A DNA stretch of 64,000 bases from Mucilaginibacter geliditolerans (GCF_014200495.1 NZ_JACHBY010000005.1:310001-374000), one strand, 5' to 3'; shown: positions 1 through 10,116, counted from the first letter of the stretch. Made by a program: numbers and translations. Notes: generated by a model from the sequence alone, not told the origin.

Positions 1-164
1 GGCAAGCCTGGTGTTCCCTGATCTTTCCTGACAGCACGCCTTTGATATAATTTCTCAATTCGTCCAGTTTTTTACAAATAACTAATAAGGATTGCTGACA
101 ATCCTTGTTAGCTAAAGGGTATAATTATAGGACGTTGCCAGCAAATCACCCCTGCGGTTATAAA
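1..164. other. Window edge without a supported gene
   Basis: I see no complete gene here. On the - strand a frame stays open from about position 130 to the window edge (residues such as KKLDELRNYIKG), but it begins just after a stop and has no ATG, so I do not call it. It could be the start of a degraded gene or of an insertion-sequence reading frame lying outside the window, because an IS-end-like remnant follows at 165. Confidence 0.3.
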
Positions 165-199
165 GGAACGAGGTGGTGAATGGCTCCAGAATGTTCAAC
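165..199 (+). repeat. Degenerate IS-end-like repeat, copy 1
   Basis: The block carries the core GTGGTGAATGGCTCC followed by AGAATGTTCA. It is one of four same-orientation relatives in this window; the others are at 15104, 29649 and 35672. The shared core GTGGTCAATGGCTCCGGAAT looks like the terminal repeat of an IS21-type element, but that family assignment is inference. No transposase lies next to it. Confidence 0.45.
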
Positions 200-230
200 A
201 TTGTATTTAAATAGTTTAATAATATAAAAA

Positions 231-245
231 TCAAACGTTTGCGCA
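231..245. promoter_or_regulatory. LacI-type operator palindrome, site 1
   Basis: TCAAACGTTTGCGCA contains the perfect 10-bp palindrome CAAACGTTTG with a central CG, the usual form of LacI/GalR-family operators. It lies about 285 bp upstream of the ECF sigma gene of locus 1. Near-identical copies are at 425-439 and 15178-15190, and a lacI fragment survives at 14958. LacI binding is inferred. Confidence 0.5.
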
Positions 246-424
246 TACTAAAATTCACAGAAAACAGTAAGTAGCTGATTTTGATTTATATATAAGATTT
301 CCTGGCGATTCGGCATTGGTTATTAAGGATTAATACCGCAAAAATATGGCATTATTTATATGTAGTTAGCTGTAATGGGTTAGTAATCACCATAATATAT
401 TTAATAGTTTATAAAAGGCAATGA

Positions 425-439
425 TCAAACGTTTGCGTT
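425..439. promoter_or_regulatory. LacI-type operator palindrome, site 2
   Basis: TCAAACGTTTGCGTT repeats the core of the site at 231 exactly (CAAACGTTTG at 426-435) and lies 87 bp before the start codon of the ECF sigma gene. Two identical cores about 194 bp apart upstream of one gene suggest cooperative repression or DNA looping. The repressor is probably the LacI protein whose gene is now broken at 14958, or a homologue elsewhere. Confidence 0.55.
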
Positions 440-525
440 ACATTTTGTGTTTTTTTCTTTGCTACCATTACATACAATTTCCATATTGCATATGGACAAG
501 CCTAAGTTTATACTTTTAATAGCAG

Positions 526-1110
526 ATGCAAACAGTTGATTACAGCAAATTAACCGATCAGGAATTAGCTGCCCTCCTAAACGAGGGAGACCATGTTGCT
601 TATGCTCAAATTTATACCCGTTATAAATACATCCTTTATGCACATGCTGTAAACAAAACGCGGGATCGTGAAGAAGCTATGGACATCATTCAGGAAGTTT
701 TCACTTATTTATGGTTCAAGCATAAGGTAATTCATTTTTCCGGAAATTTATCTGGCTACCTTTATGGGGCGGTACGTCACGCCATCTTAAATAAAATAAC
801 CCGTAAACAGGTTCAGGAAAAATATTTCGCCTCCCTGAAAACATTTTCAGAACAGGACAATGTGGTGACAGACCAGCGTATCATAGAAAACCAGTTCAGG
901 GAGTATATTGAAAAGGAAATCGCAATGTTGCCCCCTAAAATGAGAGAGGTATTTGAGTTGAGCAGAAAAGAATACCTAAGCCATAAAGAAATTGCTTGCA
1001 GGCTGGAGATAGCTGAGCAAACAGTCAGTAAACAAATCACTAATGCTTTAAGAATCCTTAGGGTTAAACTGGGTGTTTTACTATACCTTTTTTTGATGGT
1101 ACATCATTAA
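526..1110 (+). CDS. ECF RNA polymerase sigma factor, locus 1
   Basis: This 194-residue protein is an extracytoplasmic-function sigma-70 factor of the Bacteroidota FecI-like type. It should direct RNA polymerase to the SusC/SusD genes downstream when the outer-membrane receptor binds its glycan. Region 2 lies at about residues 25-95, with the characteristic DREEAMDIIQEVF stretch. Region 4 lies at about 130-185 and carries the helix-turn-helix (LSHKEIACRLEIAEQTVSKQ). It is followed after 87 bp by its FecR anti-sigma gene, the standard arrangement. Two LacI-like operators lie upstream, so two layers of control are likely. The start is the ATG that puts the usual acidic N-terminus in frame. Confidence 0.93.
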   Translation: MQTVDYSKLTDQELAALLNEGDHVAYAQIYTRYKYILYAHAVNKTRDREEAMDIIQEVFTYLWFKHKVIHFSGNLSGYLYGAVRHAILNKITRKQVQEKYFASLKTFSEQDNVVTDQRIIENQFREYIEKEIAMLPPKMREVFELSRKEYLSHKEIACRLEIAEQTVSKQITNALRILRVKLGVLLYLFLMVHH

Positions 1111-1197
1111 AACAATATTTTTTTTAACCTAGCCTACCTGTTCCTCCCTTTTATCTTTCCTTACTATTAATTACGGTACAATTAGCCTTCAATTAAT

Positions 1198-2319
1198 ATG
1201 GAAGACAGCAAATTAAATGAATTATTGGAGCGTTACAGAACTGGTAAGGCTACACCCGAAGATAAGGCGTTTTTAGAAAGCTGGTATTTATCACATAACC
1301 AATCTTCTCCCTTTATAATGAGTGATGAAGAACGGCTAAAGGATGTTGATAAGGTGTGGGCGATTCTTGAGAAGGACCTTGGTTCTTCTCAAAAAAATGA
1401 TTTATGGTACCGTATTGCTGTCGCGGCCTCCATCTTGATTTTTCTTTCTATAGGTAGTTTTTTTCTACTTCATCAAAAGAAACAGGTTTTATTAAATAAT
1501 ATCGCGAAAAACGCTCTTGCCCCAGGTAAAAATATGGCTACCCTCACTTTGGCAAATGGCAAAAAAGTAATATTAGGCAACACGGTTAATGGTAAGCTTG
1601 CCAGTGAAGCGGGAGTAACCATCAGCAAAACCAAAAATGGGGAGCTTGTTTACACAGCCCATGCAGCAACCGCCAAAGATGAATCCCAATTCAATACACT
1701 GGAAACATCAAAAGGCGAACAATACCAGGTGGTGCTCCCCGATGGCTCTCATGTATGGTTAAACGCTGCATCTTCATTAAAATACCCGGTTGTATTTGCA
1801 GGCAAGGAACGCATAGTTGAGCTAAGCGGAGAGGGTTATTTTGAAGTTGCACATAACAAGGCTATGCCATTTAAGGTAATCAGTGCTAACCAAACTATTG
1901 AAGTTTTAGGAACCCACTTTAATGTGATGGCCTATCCCGATGAAAAAGCAATTAAAACTACTCTTTTAGAAGGTTCTGTAAAAGTGAGTAATAGATCAGG
2001 CTCAAAAATGCTCATTCCGGGTCAACAATCGCAAGTTGTAGGAGGAAGCATCGATGTTGTGAACAACGTGGATTTAGAAGATGTGGTGGCATGGAAAAAT
2101 GGATATTTCAAATTCAATGAAAATTTGGAGTGTATCATGTCTAAAATTTCCAGATGGTATAATGTTGATGTTGTTTACCAGGGCAAACCTGACCCCAAAT
2201 TATTCTTCGGAGGTAAAATATCAAGAACAAGAGATATAGCGGAGGTATTAAAAATTATGGAATATACAGGAAACGTTCACTTTAAAATTGAGGGAAGGAG
2301 GATTATCGTTATGCAGTAA
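1198..2319 (+). CDS. FecR-family anti-sigma factor, locus 1
   Basis: This 373-residue inner-membrane protein should hold the upstream ECF sigma factor inactive and receive the signal from the STN domain of the SusC receptor. An N-terminal cytoplasmic segment is followed by one membrane helix at about residues 72-91. The FecR domain follows (about 165-265, with YQVVLPDGSHVWLNAASSL), then a C-terminal DUF4974 region (about 300-372, with VAWKNGYFKF and ISRWYNVDV). Length and order are normal for Bacteroidota FecR proteins. It lies between the sigma gene and susC, all on the + strand. The ligand sensed is unknown. Confidence 0.92.
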   Translation: MEDSKLNELLERYRTGKATPEDKAFLESWYLSHNQSSPFIMSDEERLKDVDKVWAILEKDLGSSQKNDLWYRIAVAASILIFLSIGSFFLLHQKKQVLLNNIAKNALAPGKNMATLTLANGKKVILGNTVNGKLASEAGVTISKTKNGELVYTAHAATAKDESQFNTLETSKGEQYQVVLPDGSHVWLNAASSLKYPVVFAGKERIVELSGEGYFEVAHNKAMPFKVISANQTIEVLGTHFNVMAYPDEKAIKTTLLEGSVKVSNRSGSKMLIPGQQSQVVGGSIDVVNNVDLEDVVAWKNGYFKFNENLECIMSKISRWYNVDVVYQGKPDPKLFFGGKISRTRDIAEVLKIMEYTGNVHFKIEGRRIIVMQ

Positions 2320-2348
2320 TTTCTACATAAAGGTAATCTAAAAAGAAA

Positions 2349-2374
2349 CCAAAGGTGGTTCGACGCACCTTTGG
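2349..2374 (+). promoter_or_regulatory. Hairpin between fecR and susC, locus 1
   Basis: CCAAAGGTG and CACCTTTGG form a perfect 9-bp stem around an 8-nt loop, 30 bp after the fecR stop and about 90 bp before susC. No clear T tract follows, so it may be an attenuator, a processing site or an mRNA stabiliser rather than a simple terminator. An unrelated but equally strong hairpin occupies the same place in locus 2 (19514-19538). Confidence 0.55.
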
Positions 2375-2462
2375 CGGATTGTTAGGCTTACCCTTTCCGA
2401 TAATCGGAATAAAAAAATTGACGTTAACCAACCTTTTAAACTAAACCCAAACATTCAAATGT

Positions 2463-5400
2463 ATGAAATTTTATACACATTGTAAGCGTGGCGCCAATAA
2501 CCATGCTTTGCCCAAATTCCTGCTGGTTATGAAATTAATTATGTTCTTTCTGACTGTAGCTATACTTCAGGTAAGCGCAAAAGGCTATTCACAAAAAATA
2601 ACCATCAAGCAAATAAATGCACCATTGGATAAGGTGCTAAATGAAATACGCGACCAGAGTGGTTATGACTTTTTCTATGATCTTAAAACTATTCAGAAAG
2701 CAAACCCTATAACCATTAATGTAAAAGATGCCTCTTTAGATGAGGTGTTGAAAGCGTGCTTTAATAACCAACCTTTAATTTATAAAGTTGAAGATAAGGC
2801 AGTAATGATTAAGGAAAGAGCTCCATCTCTTCTTCCCGAAGTTAAAGAAGTACTTAATATTGACATAACAGGTAAGGTTACTGATACCACCGGTGCGCCT
2901 TTACCGGGTGCAACCATTAGGGTAAAAGGAAGCAGCCAAATTGCGGCCAGTGATAATAGCGGATTGTTTTCGTTGAAAAATGTTCCGGAAAATTCAATAT
3001 TGCAGATCTCATTTGTTGGTTTTGTGACCAAGGAGATCAAGGTGACATCTCAATCAAATCTGACCATTAAACTGCTGGAGCAATCTTCCAGTTTAAATGA
3101 TGTGGTTGTGGTAGGCTATGGTAAGGAAAGTAAGAAATTTGTAACAGGGTCAATAGTTACAGTTCAGGGCTCAACTATAAATGATCTCCCTGTTTCTAAT
3201 GTGTCAAATGCTTTGGCAGGGCGTGCAGCCGGTTTGGTAGTTGAAGCACCAAGCGGTTTACCTGGTGTTGGCTCCTCTATCAGTGTAAGAGGAGTAACTT
3301 CCTATACAGGGCAGGACCCGCTTTATGTAATTGATGACGTCCCAAGAAGTAAACAGGAATTTGATCTTATTTCACCTACTGATATACAAAGTATTTCTGT
3401 GCTTAAAGATGGAGCTGCAGCTATATATGGTGTACGTGGCGGTAGCGGTGTAATACTTATTACAACCAAACATGGTGGTGCGCACAGTGCTCCGATACTC
3501 AATTTCAGTATGAGTGGGGGGGCATCTGATCCAACTAAAGTCCCCAAAAGGCTGACACCATACCAGGATGCTTTATATAGAAACGATTACTACATGAACC
3601 AGGGATTGCCGGCGAACGACCCATCGTACTACAGCCCGGACGAATTAAATTATTTTAAAACTGAAACTTACAATCCGGATGAATTTAAAGAGATTAGCAA
3701 AACACCATATACAACACAGGCTAATTTAAGTGTAACCGGTGGGTCTGATGCTGCTAAATATTATATATCAACCGGTTACTATAACGAAACAGGTTTGTTT
3801 AATAATTTACAGGCACAACGGTATAACATCCTAAGCAACGTCGATGTCAGGATATCTAAAGACTTATCTGCCAGTATAAACTTTCAGGGAACTGTAAAGC
3901 CAAATACAACTCCATGGTGGTACGATGGAGTAGGCACAACAACGTTAAGTGATTTAACCAGAACAGCATTAAATTATACACCACTCGGCCCCTCGTATAT
4001 AAATGGGCTTCCGGTTGGTAATTTATATCATTTACTTACCTCTGAGATTATTAATAAGGGTGGGTATGAAAAAGAAAATCAAACCAATATAAATGGTTTC
4101 TTAAAACTGAATTATACACCATCCTATTTTAAAGGTTTTGGGATAGATGCCTCTTATAACTACAACAAGGAGTTTGATTTAACAAAAATAAGGTACACAC
4201 CATATACCATGTATCTATTTAATACAACGGGTACAAACGGGCATATTGTAGGCGATCAGGTTGTCGGTAGCGAATTAGCAACCCAAAATAACTATGATTA
4301 TTATGAAGAAGATTATGGGCAAAACATGATCTATGTGTTTAATGCGGGCATGCATTATAATCGCAGTATTAAAGATAATGATTTTGGTTTATCGGTATTT
4401 TACGAGCAATCAGAAACCTATGGCGATACTTTTTCAGCCCAGGGCCAGGATCTGTTATCAAGTACAATAGACCAGCTTTTTGTAGCAAACTCAAATCCCG
4501 ACTTGCGTTCACTAACAGGTGGCGGTACTGAGTCTGGCCGCGAATCGGTATTTGGTCGTTTAAATTATAAATATAAAGATAAATATATATTTGAAGCAAT
4601 ATTAAGAGCAGATGCATCATCTGCATTTGCACCCCAAAACAAGTGGGGATATTTCCCCTCACTATCCGCAGGCTGGATATTGTCTGATGAGCAGTTTATA
4701 AAAAATTTCATGCCTCATGTTGATAATTTAAAGCTAAGAGGATCATATGGCATACTTGGTTATGATAATGTTCCACTTTCGCAATGGTATTCCTATTATT
4801 CCATAGGCGGTAACGCTGTATTTGATACGCCTGTGAATACAATTTCTCCCAGCGTTTATCCTAATCCTAACATAAAATGGCAAAAGGTAGCTACTACGGA
4901 TATTGGTATAGATGCCAGTTTTTACAAAGGATTGATTAGCGGCACCCTGGACCTGTATTATAAAAACACCAGTGATTTGCTCGTTCCAAACCCAACAACA
5001 GTTCCAACTACATTTGGCGCTACCCTGGCAGATGTAAACTTTGGCCAGGTTGATGCAAAGGGTTTAGAAGTTACGCTAAGGCATGATAACCGTATTGGGA
5101 ATGTTAAATACTTTGTTGGCTTAAACTTTTCATATGGCACCAACAAGGTAATTAAATACCCTGAGCAGGCTGGTATTCCTGATTACGAACGCAGAACAGG
5201 CAGGCCGGTTGATTTTATAACAGGTTATGTATCTAACGGGGTCATAGCCAACGCCCAGGAACTTGCCGCATATAAAAACGTTACTTATAACGGAAGACAT
5301 TTTGAGTTGGGTGATATTGGATTTAAGGATGTTAACGGTGATGGTGTTATCAATTCGCTTGACCAGGTTGACCTTTCTAACAAATCTTATGATCCACGTA

Positions 5401-5867
5401 TTAACTATGGCATTCCTCTCGGAGCTTCCTATAAAGGGTTTGATATAAACGTTTTGTTACAGGGGGTGGGTGATCGTGAGGTAATGATAAGCGACAGAAG
5501 TCAATGGCAAGAACAAAATGTGCTTTCATTTTGGTCTGATTACTGGTCTCCATCGAACCCTCAGGGGAAATTTCCAAAAATTGGCGGTTTAAATGATACT
5601 CAGGATCCGGCCTCATCATTTTGGTTAAGAAACGGCAGTTATTTAAGATTCAAATCACTTGAATTTGGTTACTCATTACCTGCTAATGTTGATAAAAACT
5701 TAGGCATTAGATCTTGCAGGTTTTATGTTGTAGGCACTAATTTATTCATGATCCATGATTCGGTTGGGTACTATGATGCTGAATATCAAACTAATTTAAC
5801 CGGTTACGGTGCGTTCCAATACCCTATTATGCGAACAGTGACATTTGGACTGAACATAGGGTTTTAA
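2463..5867 (+). CDS. SusC-type TonB-dependent outer-membrane receptor with STN domain
   Basis: This 1134-residue protein is the outer-membrane channel that imports oligosaccharides with energy from TonB. A signal peptide is followed by an STN domain at about 48-115, the periplasmic module that contacts FecR and makes the receptor a signal transducer. A carboxypeptidase-regulatory-like domain lies at about 133-215 and a plug domain at about 225-335, beginning near DVVVVGYG. A long beta-barrel fills the rest and ends in the aromatic-rich TFGLNIGF. It is followed after 36 bp by its SusD partner. The glycan is not readable from the sequence, but the hydrolases downstream suggest alpha-linked galactose and N-acetylglucosamine. 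Confidence 0.95.
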   Translation: MKFYTHCKRGANNHALPKFLLVMKLIMFFLTVAILQVSAKGYSQKITIKQINAPLDKVLNEIRDQSGYDFFYDLKTIQKANPITINVKDASLDEVLKACFNNQPLIYKVEDKAVMIKERAPSLLPEVKEVLNIDITGKVTDTTGAPLPGATIRVKGSSQIAASDNSGLFSLKNVPENSILQISFVGFVTKEIKVTSQSNLTIKLLEQSSSLNDVVVVGYGKESKKFVTGSIVTVQGSTINDLPVSNVSNALAGRAAGLVVEAPSGLPGVGSSISVRGVTSYTGQDPLYVIDDVPRSKQEFDLISPTDIQSISVLKDGAAAIYGVRGGSGVILITTKHGGAHSAPILNFSMSGGASDPTKVPKRLTPYQDALYRNDYYMNQGLPANDPSYYSPDELNYFKTETYNPDEFKEISKTPYTTQANLSVTGGSDAAKYYISTGYYNETGLFNNLQAQRYNILSNVDVRISKDLSASINFQGTVKPNTTPWWYDGVGTTTLSDLTRTALNYTPLGPSYINGLPVGNLYHLLTSEIINKGGYEKENQTNINGFLKLNYTPSYFKGFGIDASYNYNKEFDLTKIRYTPYTMYLFNTTGTNGHIVGDQVVGSELATQNNYDYYEEDYGQNMIYVFNAGMHYNRSIKDNDFGLSVFYEQSETYGDTFSAQGQDLLSSTIDQLFVANSNPDLRSLTGGGTESGRESVFGRLNYKYKDKYIFEAILRADASSAFAPQNKWGYFPSLSAGWILSDEQFIKNFMPHVDNLKLRGSYGILGYDNVPLSQWYSYYSIGGNAVFDTPVNTISPSVYPNPNIKWQKVATTDIGIDASFYKGLISGTLDLYYKNTSDLLVPNPTTVPTTFGATLADVNFGQVDAKGLEVTLRHDNRIGNVKYFVGLNFSYGTNKVIKYPEQAGIPDYERRTGRPVDFITGYVSNGVIANAQELAAYKNVTYNGRHFELGDIGFKDVNGDGVINSLDQVDLSNKSYDPRINYGIPLGASYKGFDINVLLQGVGDREVMISDRSQWQEQNVLSFWSDYWSPSNPQGKFPKIGGLNDTQDPASSFWLRNGSYLRFKSLEFGYSLPANVDKNLGIRSCRFYVVGTNLFMIHDSVGYYDAEYQTNLTGYGAFQYPIMRTVTFGLNIGF

Positions 5868-5903
5868 AAAAAAATCGATTATATAATTGATAAATTAAAT
5901 ATC

Positions 5904-7550
5904 ATGAAAAAAATAAAATTAGGTTTATTATATATAATTCCGCTTATTATCATAGGGGTTTCAAGCTGTAAAAAAGTTACCAATAAAGAAGATCTCAACA
6001 ATATACAAGATAATCTTGTGTGGAAGGATACTGTTTTGATGACTGCTTTTGCCAATAACCTTTATTTGGATGTTCCCTATACCTGGAATTTATCGCTTGA
6101 TACTTATACTGAAGAGACAAATGGAGGCGCACCGGTAACCAACGGGACAGTAACGCCTGACAATACCTTGTACTATTGGCCATATACCCCCATCCGCAAC
6201 ATCAATACCATGATACAGCAGTTACCCACGGCGGCAGGCAGTACGGGATTTAAAAACCGTTTAACGGGAGAGTCTAAATTTTTGAGAGCCATTCAATATT
6301 TCGAGATGGTAAGACGTTATGGCGGTGTCCCTATTATTAGCGTGCCGCAAGCGCTTACTGATGATATTTTTGTAAGCAGGAATAAAACATCAGATTGTTT
6401 CACCTTTATTTTAAAGGATTTGGATGACGCGATAAGTTTATTGCCATCAGTTTCAACGGGGGCAAATATTGGCCGGGCTTCTAAAGAAGCGGCTATGGCA
6501 TTAAAGGTTCGTGTGTTAATGGATTGGGCTTCGCCGCGATTTAATCCAGCTAACGACAAAACCAGGTGGCAGACCGCCTATGATGCCGGTACAGCGGCAT
6601 TAGCCCAATTGAATACAAGTGGTTATGGCTTGCTGGATAATTATAGTTCAATTTGGTTAAATGAGATGAATAAAGAAGTGATATTCGCCATCCGTTTTGA
6701 AAATCCAGGTCGCACTCAATCCAGGGATGCAACAGTGCGGCCAATTTCAATTTCTGTAAATTATACAGGCGGGAGTGAACCTACGCAGGAGCTGGCTGAT
6801 GCTTATCCTATGAAAGATGGGGCGGATGTAAATACCAGCTTAACCTACCAACAGCGCTTTTTAAATAGAGATGACCGTTTTTATTCCACTATAGTTTATA
6901 ATGGAGAAACATATTTTGGGCGCACACAATATACCTATGTTAACTCTGGTGTAGACGGCTACAGGGCAGTATCTGGAACCTATACTGGCTATTACTGTAA
7001 AAAGGCGGTTGACACTGCTTTAACTGCCGCCCAGGCAGGTACTTCGGGTGTTGATTTTGTTGCTATACGGTATGCTGACATTTTGATGCTTACCGCTGAA
7101 GCCGCTAATGAATTAGGAAATACAGCTCCAGCGTACGCTGCTATAGAACAATTAAGAGCCAGGGCAAAAATTACACCAGGCCCTGGTAACTTATATGGGT
7201 TAACACCCGGAATGGATCAGGCGACTATGAGGGCACGTATTCAAAAAGAAAGACTTGTTGAATTTGCATTTGAAGAGATCAGGTTTTTTGATTTGCTACG
7301 CTGGAATTTATTAGCACCCACACTTAATGGGAAGGTTAGGCATGGCCTCAAATTGATCAATCCAAATCCCAGTCAACCTGTTACACCTTCAACAGTTTTT
7401 CAGGAAACACTTGATCCGGTTGATCTGCAGCCATTGATCATTCAAACAAACAGTAATTTCTATCCAATTCAACGACCTATTATTCTGAATAATAGTAAGA
7501 TAATACAAAACCTGGGATGGGAAAACGGCACATTCGACCCTCTGCAATAA
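5904..7550 (+). CDS. SusD/RagB-family glycan-binding lipoprotein, locus 1
   Basis: This 548-residue surface lipoprotein should form the lid of the SusC channel and bind the incoming glycan. It starts with a lipoprotein signal peptide ending in a VSSC lipobox followed by KK. The SusD N-terminal helical region contains the family motif with FLRAIQYFEMVRRYGGVP at about residues 127-144. The C-terminal RagB part has RYADILMLTAEAANELG and the ERLVEFAFEEIRFFDLLRW segment typical of the family. It lies directly behind susC and is followed by a terminator-like hairpin at 7661, so the hydrolase genes may form a second transcript or depend on readthrough. Confidence 0.95.
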   Translation: MKKIKLGLLYIIPLIIIGVSSCKKVTNKEDLNNIQDNLVWKDTVLMTAFANNLYLDVPYTWNLSLDTYTEETNGGAPVTNGTVTPDNTLYYWPYTPIRNINTMIQQLPTAAGSTGFKNRLTGESKFLRAIQYFEMVRRYGGVPIISVPQALTDDIFVSRNKTSDCFTFILKDLDDAISLLPSVSTGANIGRASKEAAMALKVRVLMDWASPRFNPANDKTRWQTAYDAGTAALAQLNTSGYGLLDNYSSIWLNEMNKEVIFAIRFENPGRTQSRDATVRPISISVNYTGGSEPTQELADAYPMKDGADVNTSLTYQQRFLNRDDRFYSTIVYNGETYFGRTQYTYVNSGVDGYRAVSGTYTGYYCKKAVDTALTAAQAGTSGVDFVAIRYADILMLTAEAANELGNTAPAYAAIEQLRARAKITPGPGNLYGLTPGMDQATMRARIQKERLVEFAFEEIRFFDLLRWNLLAPTLNGKVRHGLKLINPNPSQPVTPSTVFQETLDPVDLQPLIIQTNSNFYPIQRPIILNNSKIIQNLGWENGTFDPLQ

Positions 7551-7660
7551 TTATCAGATGGTTATGCACTGTATGTTAAATAAGTGTTGTAATAATACTA
7601 TTAGCTTGGTGCCAGCGAGAGAACTGGATATTATAGTTAATTAGTTAGTTGAGAGTAAGA

Positions 7661-7689
7661 GGGGGCTCTTCTTCGGGAGGCTCCTTTTT
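7661..7689 (+). terminator. Terminator-like hairpin after susD, locus 1
   Basis: GGGGGCTC and GGAGGCTCC can pair (7 of 8 positions, one G-U) around a short TTCTTCG loop, followed by TTTTT. It lies 110 bp after the susD stop and before the glycoside hydrolase genes. Its layout parallels the hairpin after susD in locus 2 (24970-24995). Confidence 0.6.
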
Positions 7690-7833
7690 ACTATTAAGAT
7701 AGTGGTAAAGATAACATGGCTAAAAGATGCTTTAAAAAACTTATTGAAAGCTGCTGATAGCTATTTGTATCTAAAATGTGCATGATAATAAATGCCCATA
7801 CTTGTCCTTAACAATTATAATTTAATTGATTTT

Positions 7834-10116
7834 ATGAAAATAAAATTCTTCAATACCCTTTCGTATTCTTTTATAAGAGTATTTCTATTACTTGTTATTT
7901 TACAGTACAGTTATTTGTTATCTGCCCAGGATCTGCCGGTTTGGAAACCTGAAATGAATGTTAATGCTACAGATGACTGGCTAATTAAGCCGGAATCTAA
8001 AAAGGCAGACATTTATCAAACCCCGGACGGGAAAAATATAATACTCTACAATGGTTTGTTAAGGCGGAGTTTTCGGATCTCACCTAATGTAGCTTGTTAT
8101 GATTACATTAATCTGCAAAATGGAAAACAACTCTTACGTTCTGTAAAAGCTGAAGCCCTGATAACTATAAATGGAAAAGAGTATAATGTTGGTGGTTTAC
8201 ACGGACAAAAAGAGAATGCATATTTTCTGCCCGAGTGGCTCAATAATCTTACTGCAAACAGTAGCGACTTTCAGTTTATAAAGTATGAAACTTCAACGCT
8301 GAAACCTTATTTAAAATGGAAAGGCGATGCCTGGTGGGCAAGTAATAAAAAGGAGCCAACCGGCAAAACAATTACTTTCTTCTATCAGTCGGGATTAAAA
8401 GAACTAAAGGGTATTACGGTAAGGGTTCATTATAATATTTATGATGGATTACCCCTTATTAGTAAATGGGTTACTATAGAAAATGCAGGTGCGGAAACCA
8501 TAAAAATAAACCAGGTTGTTAATGAAACAATAGGTTTTGTTGAAGAGGAAAGCGCGGTTATTGGCGCCATTGACCCTGCTTTACATGCTGAAGATATTTA
8601 CTCGGGAAAAAAGGATGATAAAGTGGCTAAAGGAATGCTGTCGCCTCAAGGTATTTACATTGAAAGTAATTTTGCATTTAATAACGCCATGCGTTATAAG
8701 CTAAGTGACCAAACTACACACTGGAAAATTGATACTACCTATACATCCCAGGTTAGTTATAATTCAGACACACCCTGTTTGCTTGAAATTTACCCAAATG
8801 CGGGTGTGGGCGTTGAATTATCATCTAATAATATTTTCACATCAATAACTACTTATGAATTGTTGTTAGATAATTACGATCGGGAAAGGCGCGGGCTGAT
8901 GGTACGCAAAATGTACCGGACCATTGCGCCATGGGTTACAGCTAATCCCATATATATGCACTTAGTAAGCAAGAACGATGAGCAGGTAAAAACTGCAATA
9001 GATCAATGTTCAACTACCGGTTATGAAGCCTTAATTTTAAGTTTTGGCAGCCAGATTGACCAGGAAGATACTAGTAAACAAAATTTAGAACGGTGGAAAA
9101 AAATAGCTGAATATGCACATACTAAAAACGTAAAAATAGGTGGTTATTCTCTATTCAGTTCCCGTAGAATAGATGACGCAGATGACGTTATCGACCCTAA
9201 AACCGGAAAGCCGGGAGGCGCTCTTTATGGCGATGCTCCATGTTACGCAAGTAAATGGGGATTAGGTTACCGGGATAAAATAAAGAAATTTTACGTATCA
9301 ACCGGGTTTGATATATGGGAAAATGACGGCCCTTACGCAGGCGATATTTGTGCATCAACAACACATCCCGGCCATAAGGATTTGGATGATAGTCAATGGC
9401 AGCAAATGAATATTCAAAAAGAGCTATACCATTGGCTTAATGAACGCGGTGTTTATATTAATGCGCCCGACTGGTATTTTCTGGACGGGAGCAATAAAAT
9501 TGGCATCGGTTATAAGGAAGTTAATTTTTCTCTTTCCAGAGAACAGCAGATCATCCTCAACCGTCAAAATATTTATGACGGCCTCTGGAATGAAATACCT
9601 TCAATGGTTTGGGGTTTTGTACCACTTACAAAATACCACGGCGGCGGCCCCGAAGCCATATTAGAGCCACTTAAAGATCATTTAAAAGATTACAAGCAAC
9701 TAATGGTACAATACTATGGGGCGGGTGTGCAAGCCATGTACCGTGGCCCAAGATTATACGATACAGAGGAAACAAAAGAAACTGTTACCAATGTAATTGA
9801 CTGGTATAAAAAATACAGGGATATTCTTAATTCTGATATTATCCATCTGCAGCGTGCTGATGGACGAGATTGGGATGGTATTATGCATGTAAATCCGCAA
9901 TTAAAAGAAAAAGGATTGATCATGTTATATAATCCGCTTAAAGAAAAAATAACACGCACCATAAAAGTGCCCTTATATTATACGGGGCTTACACAAACTG
10001 CAATATTTTTGGAAAAGGGAAAGGTGAAGACCATACAAAAAATCAATCGCGATTACTCTACAGATTTAACGTTTACAATAGAACCTGAGAGTTACACCTG
10101 GTTTGTAGTAGAATAG
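7834..10116 (+). CDS. Secreted alpha-galactosidase-like glycoside hydrolase
   Basis: This roughly 760-residue exported enzyme looks like a clan GH-D type (alpha-galactosidase-related) hydrolase. I recognise the general plan but not the exact family. An N-terminal beta-rich region is followed by a barrel region with candidate acidic residues in GFDIWENDGPYAGD and DLDDSQW, a WGFVPLTKYHGGGPEA stretch, and a C-terminal beta domain (LIMLYNPLKEK). I chose the ATG at 7834 over the upstream in-frame ATG at 7792. It gives a clean signal peptide (basic MKIKFF, hydrophobic core, cleavage near LLSAQ), whereas the longer form puts 14 polar residues in front. It opens a hydrolase group with the GH89 and GH36-like genes. 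An alternative is a GH31- or GH36-like enzyme of other specificity. Confidence 0.7.
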   Translation: MKIKFFNTLSYSFIRVFLLLVILQYSYLLSAQDLPVWKPEMNVNATDDWLIKPESKKADIYQTPDGKNIILYNGLLRRSFRISPNVACYDYINLQNGKQLLRSVKAEALITINGKEYNVGGLHGQKENAYFLPEWLNNLTANSSDFQFIKYETSTLKPYLKWKGDAWWASNKKEPTGKTITFFYQSGLKELKGITVRVHYNIYDGLPLISKWVTIENAGAETIKINQVVNETIGFVEEESAVIGAIDPALHAEDIYSGKKDDKVAKGMLSPQGIYIESNFAFNNAMRYKLSDQTTHWKIDTTYTSQVSYNSDTPCLLEIYPNAGVGVELSSNNIFTSITTYELLLDNYDRERRGLMVRKMYRTIAPWVTANPIYMHLVSKNDEQVKTAIDQCSTTGYEALILSFGSQIDQEDTSKQNLERWKKIAEYAHTKNVKIGGYSLFSSRRIDDADDVIDPKTGKPGGALYGDAPCYASKWGLGYRDKIKKFYVSTGFDIWENDGPYAGDICASTTHPGHKDLDDSQWQQMNIQKELYHWLNERGVYINAPDWYFLDGSNKIGIGYKEVNFSLSREQQIILNRQNIYDGLWNEIPSMVWGFVPLTKYHGGGPEAILEPLKDHLKDYKQLMVQYYGAGVQAMYRGPRLYDTEETKETVTNVIDWYKKYRDILNSDIIHLQRADGRDWDGIMHVNPQLKEKGLIMLYNPLKEKITRTIKVPLYYTGLTQTAIFLEKGKVKTIQKINRDYSTDLTFTIEPESYTWFVVE

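Noticed and set aside
1..130. Open frame on the - strand at the window edge
   Set aside because: It starts after a stop without a start codon and is cut by the edge; no family recognised.
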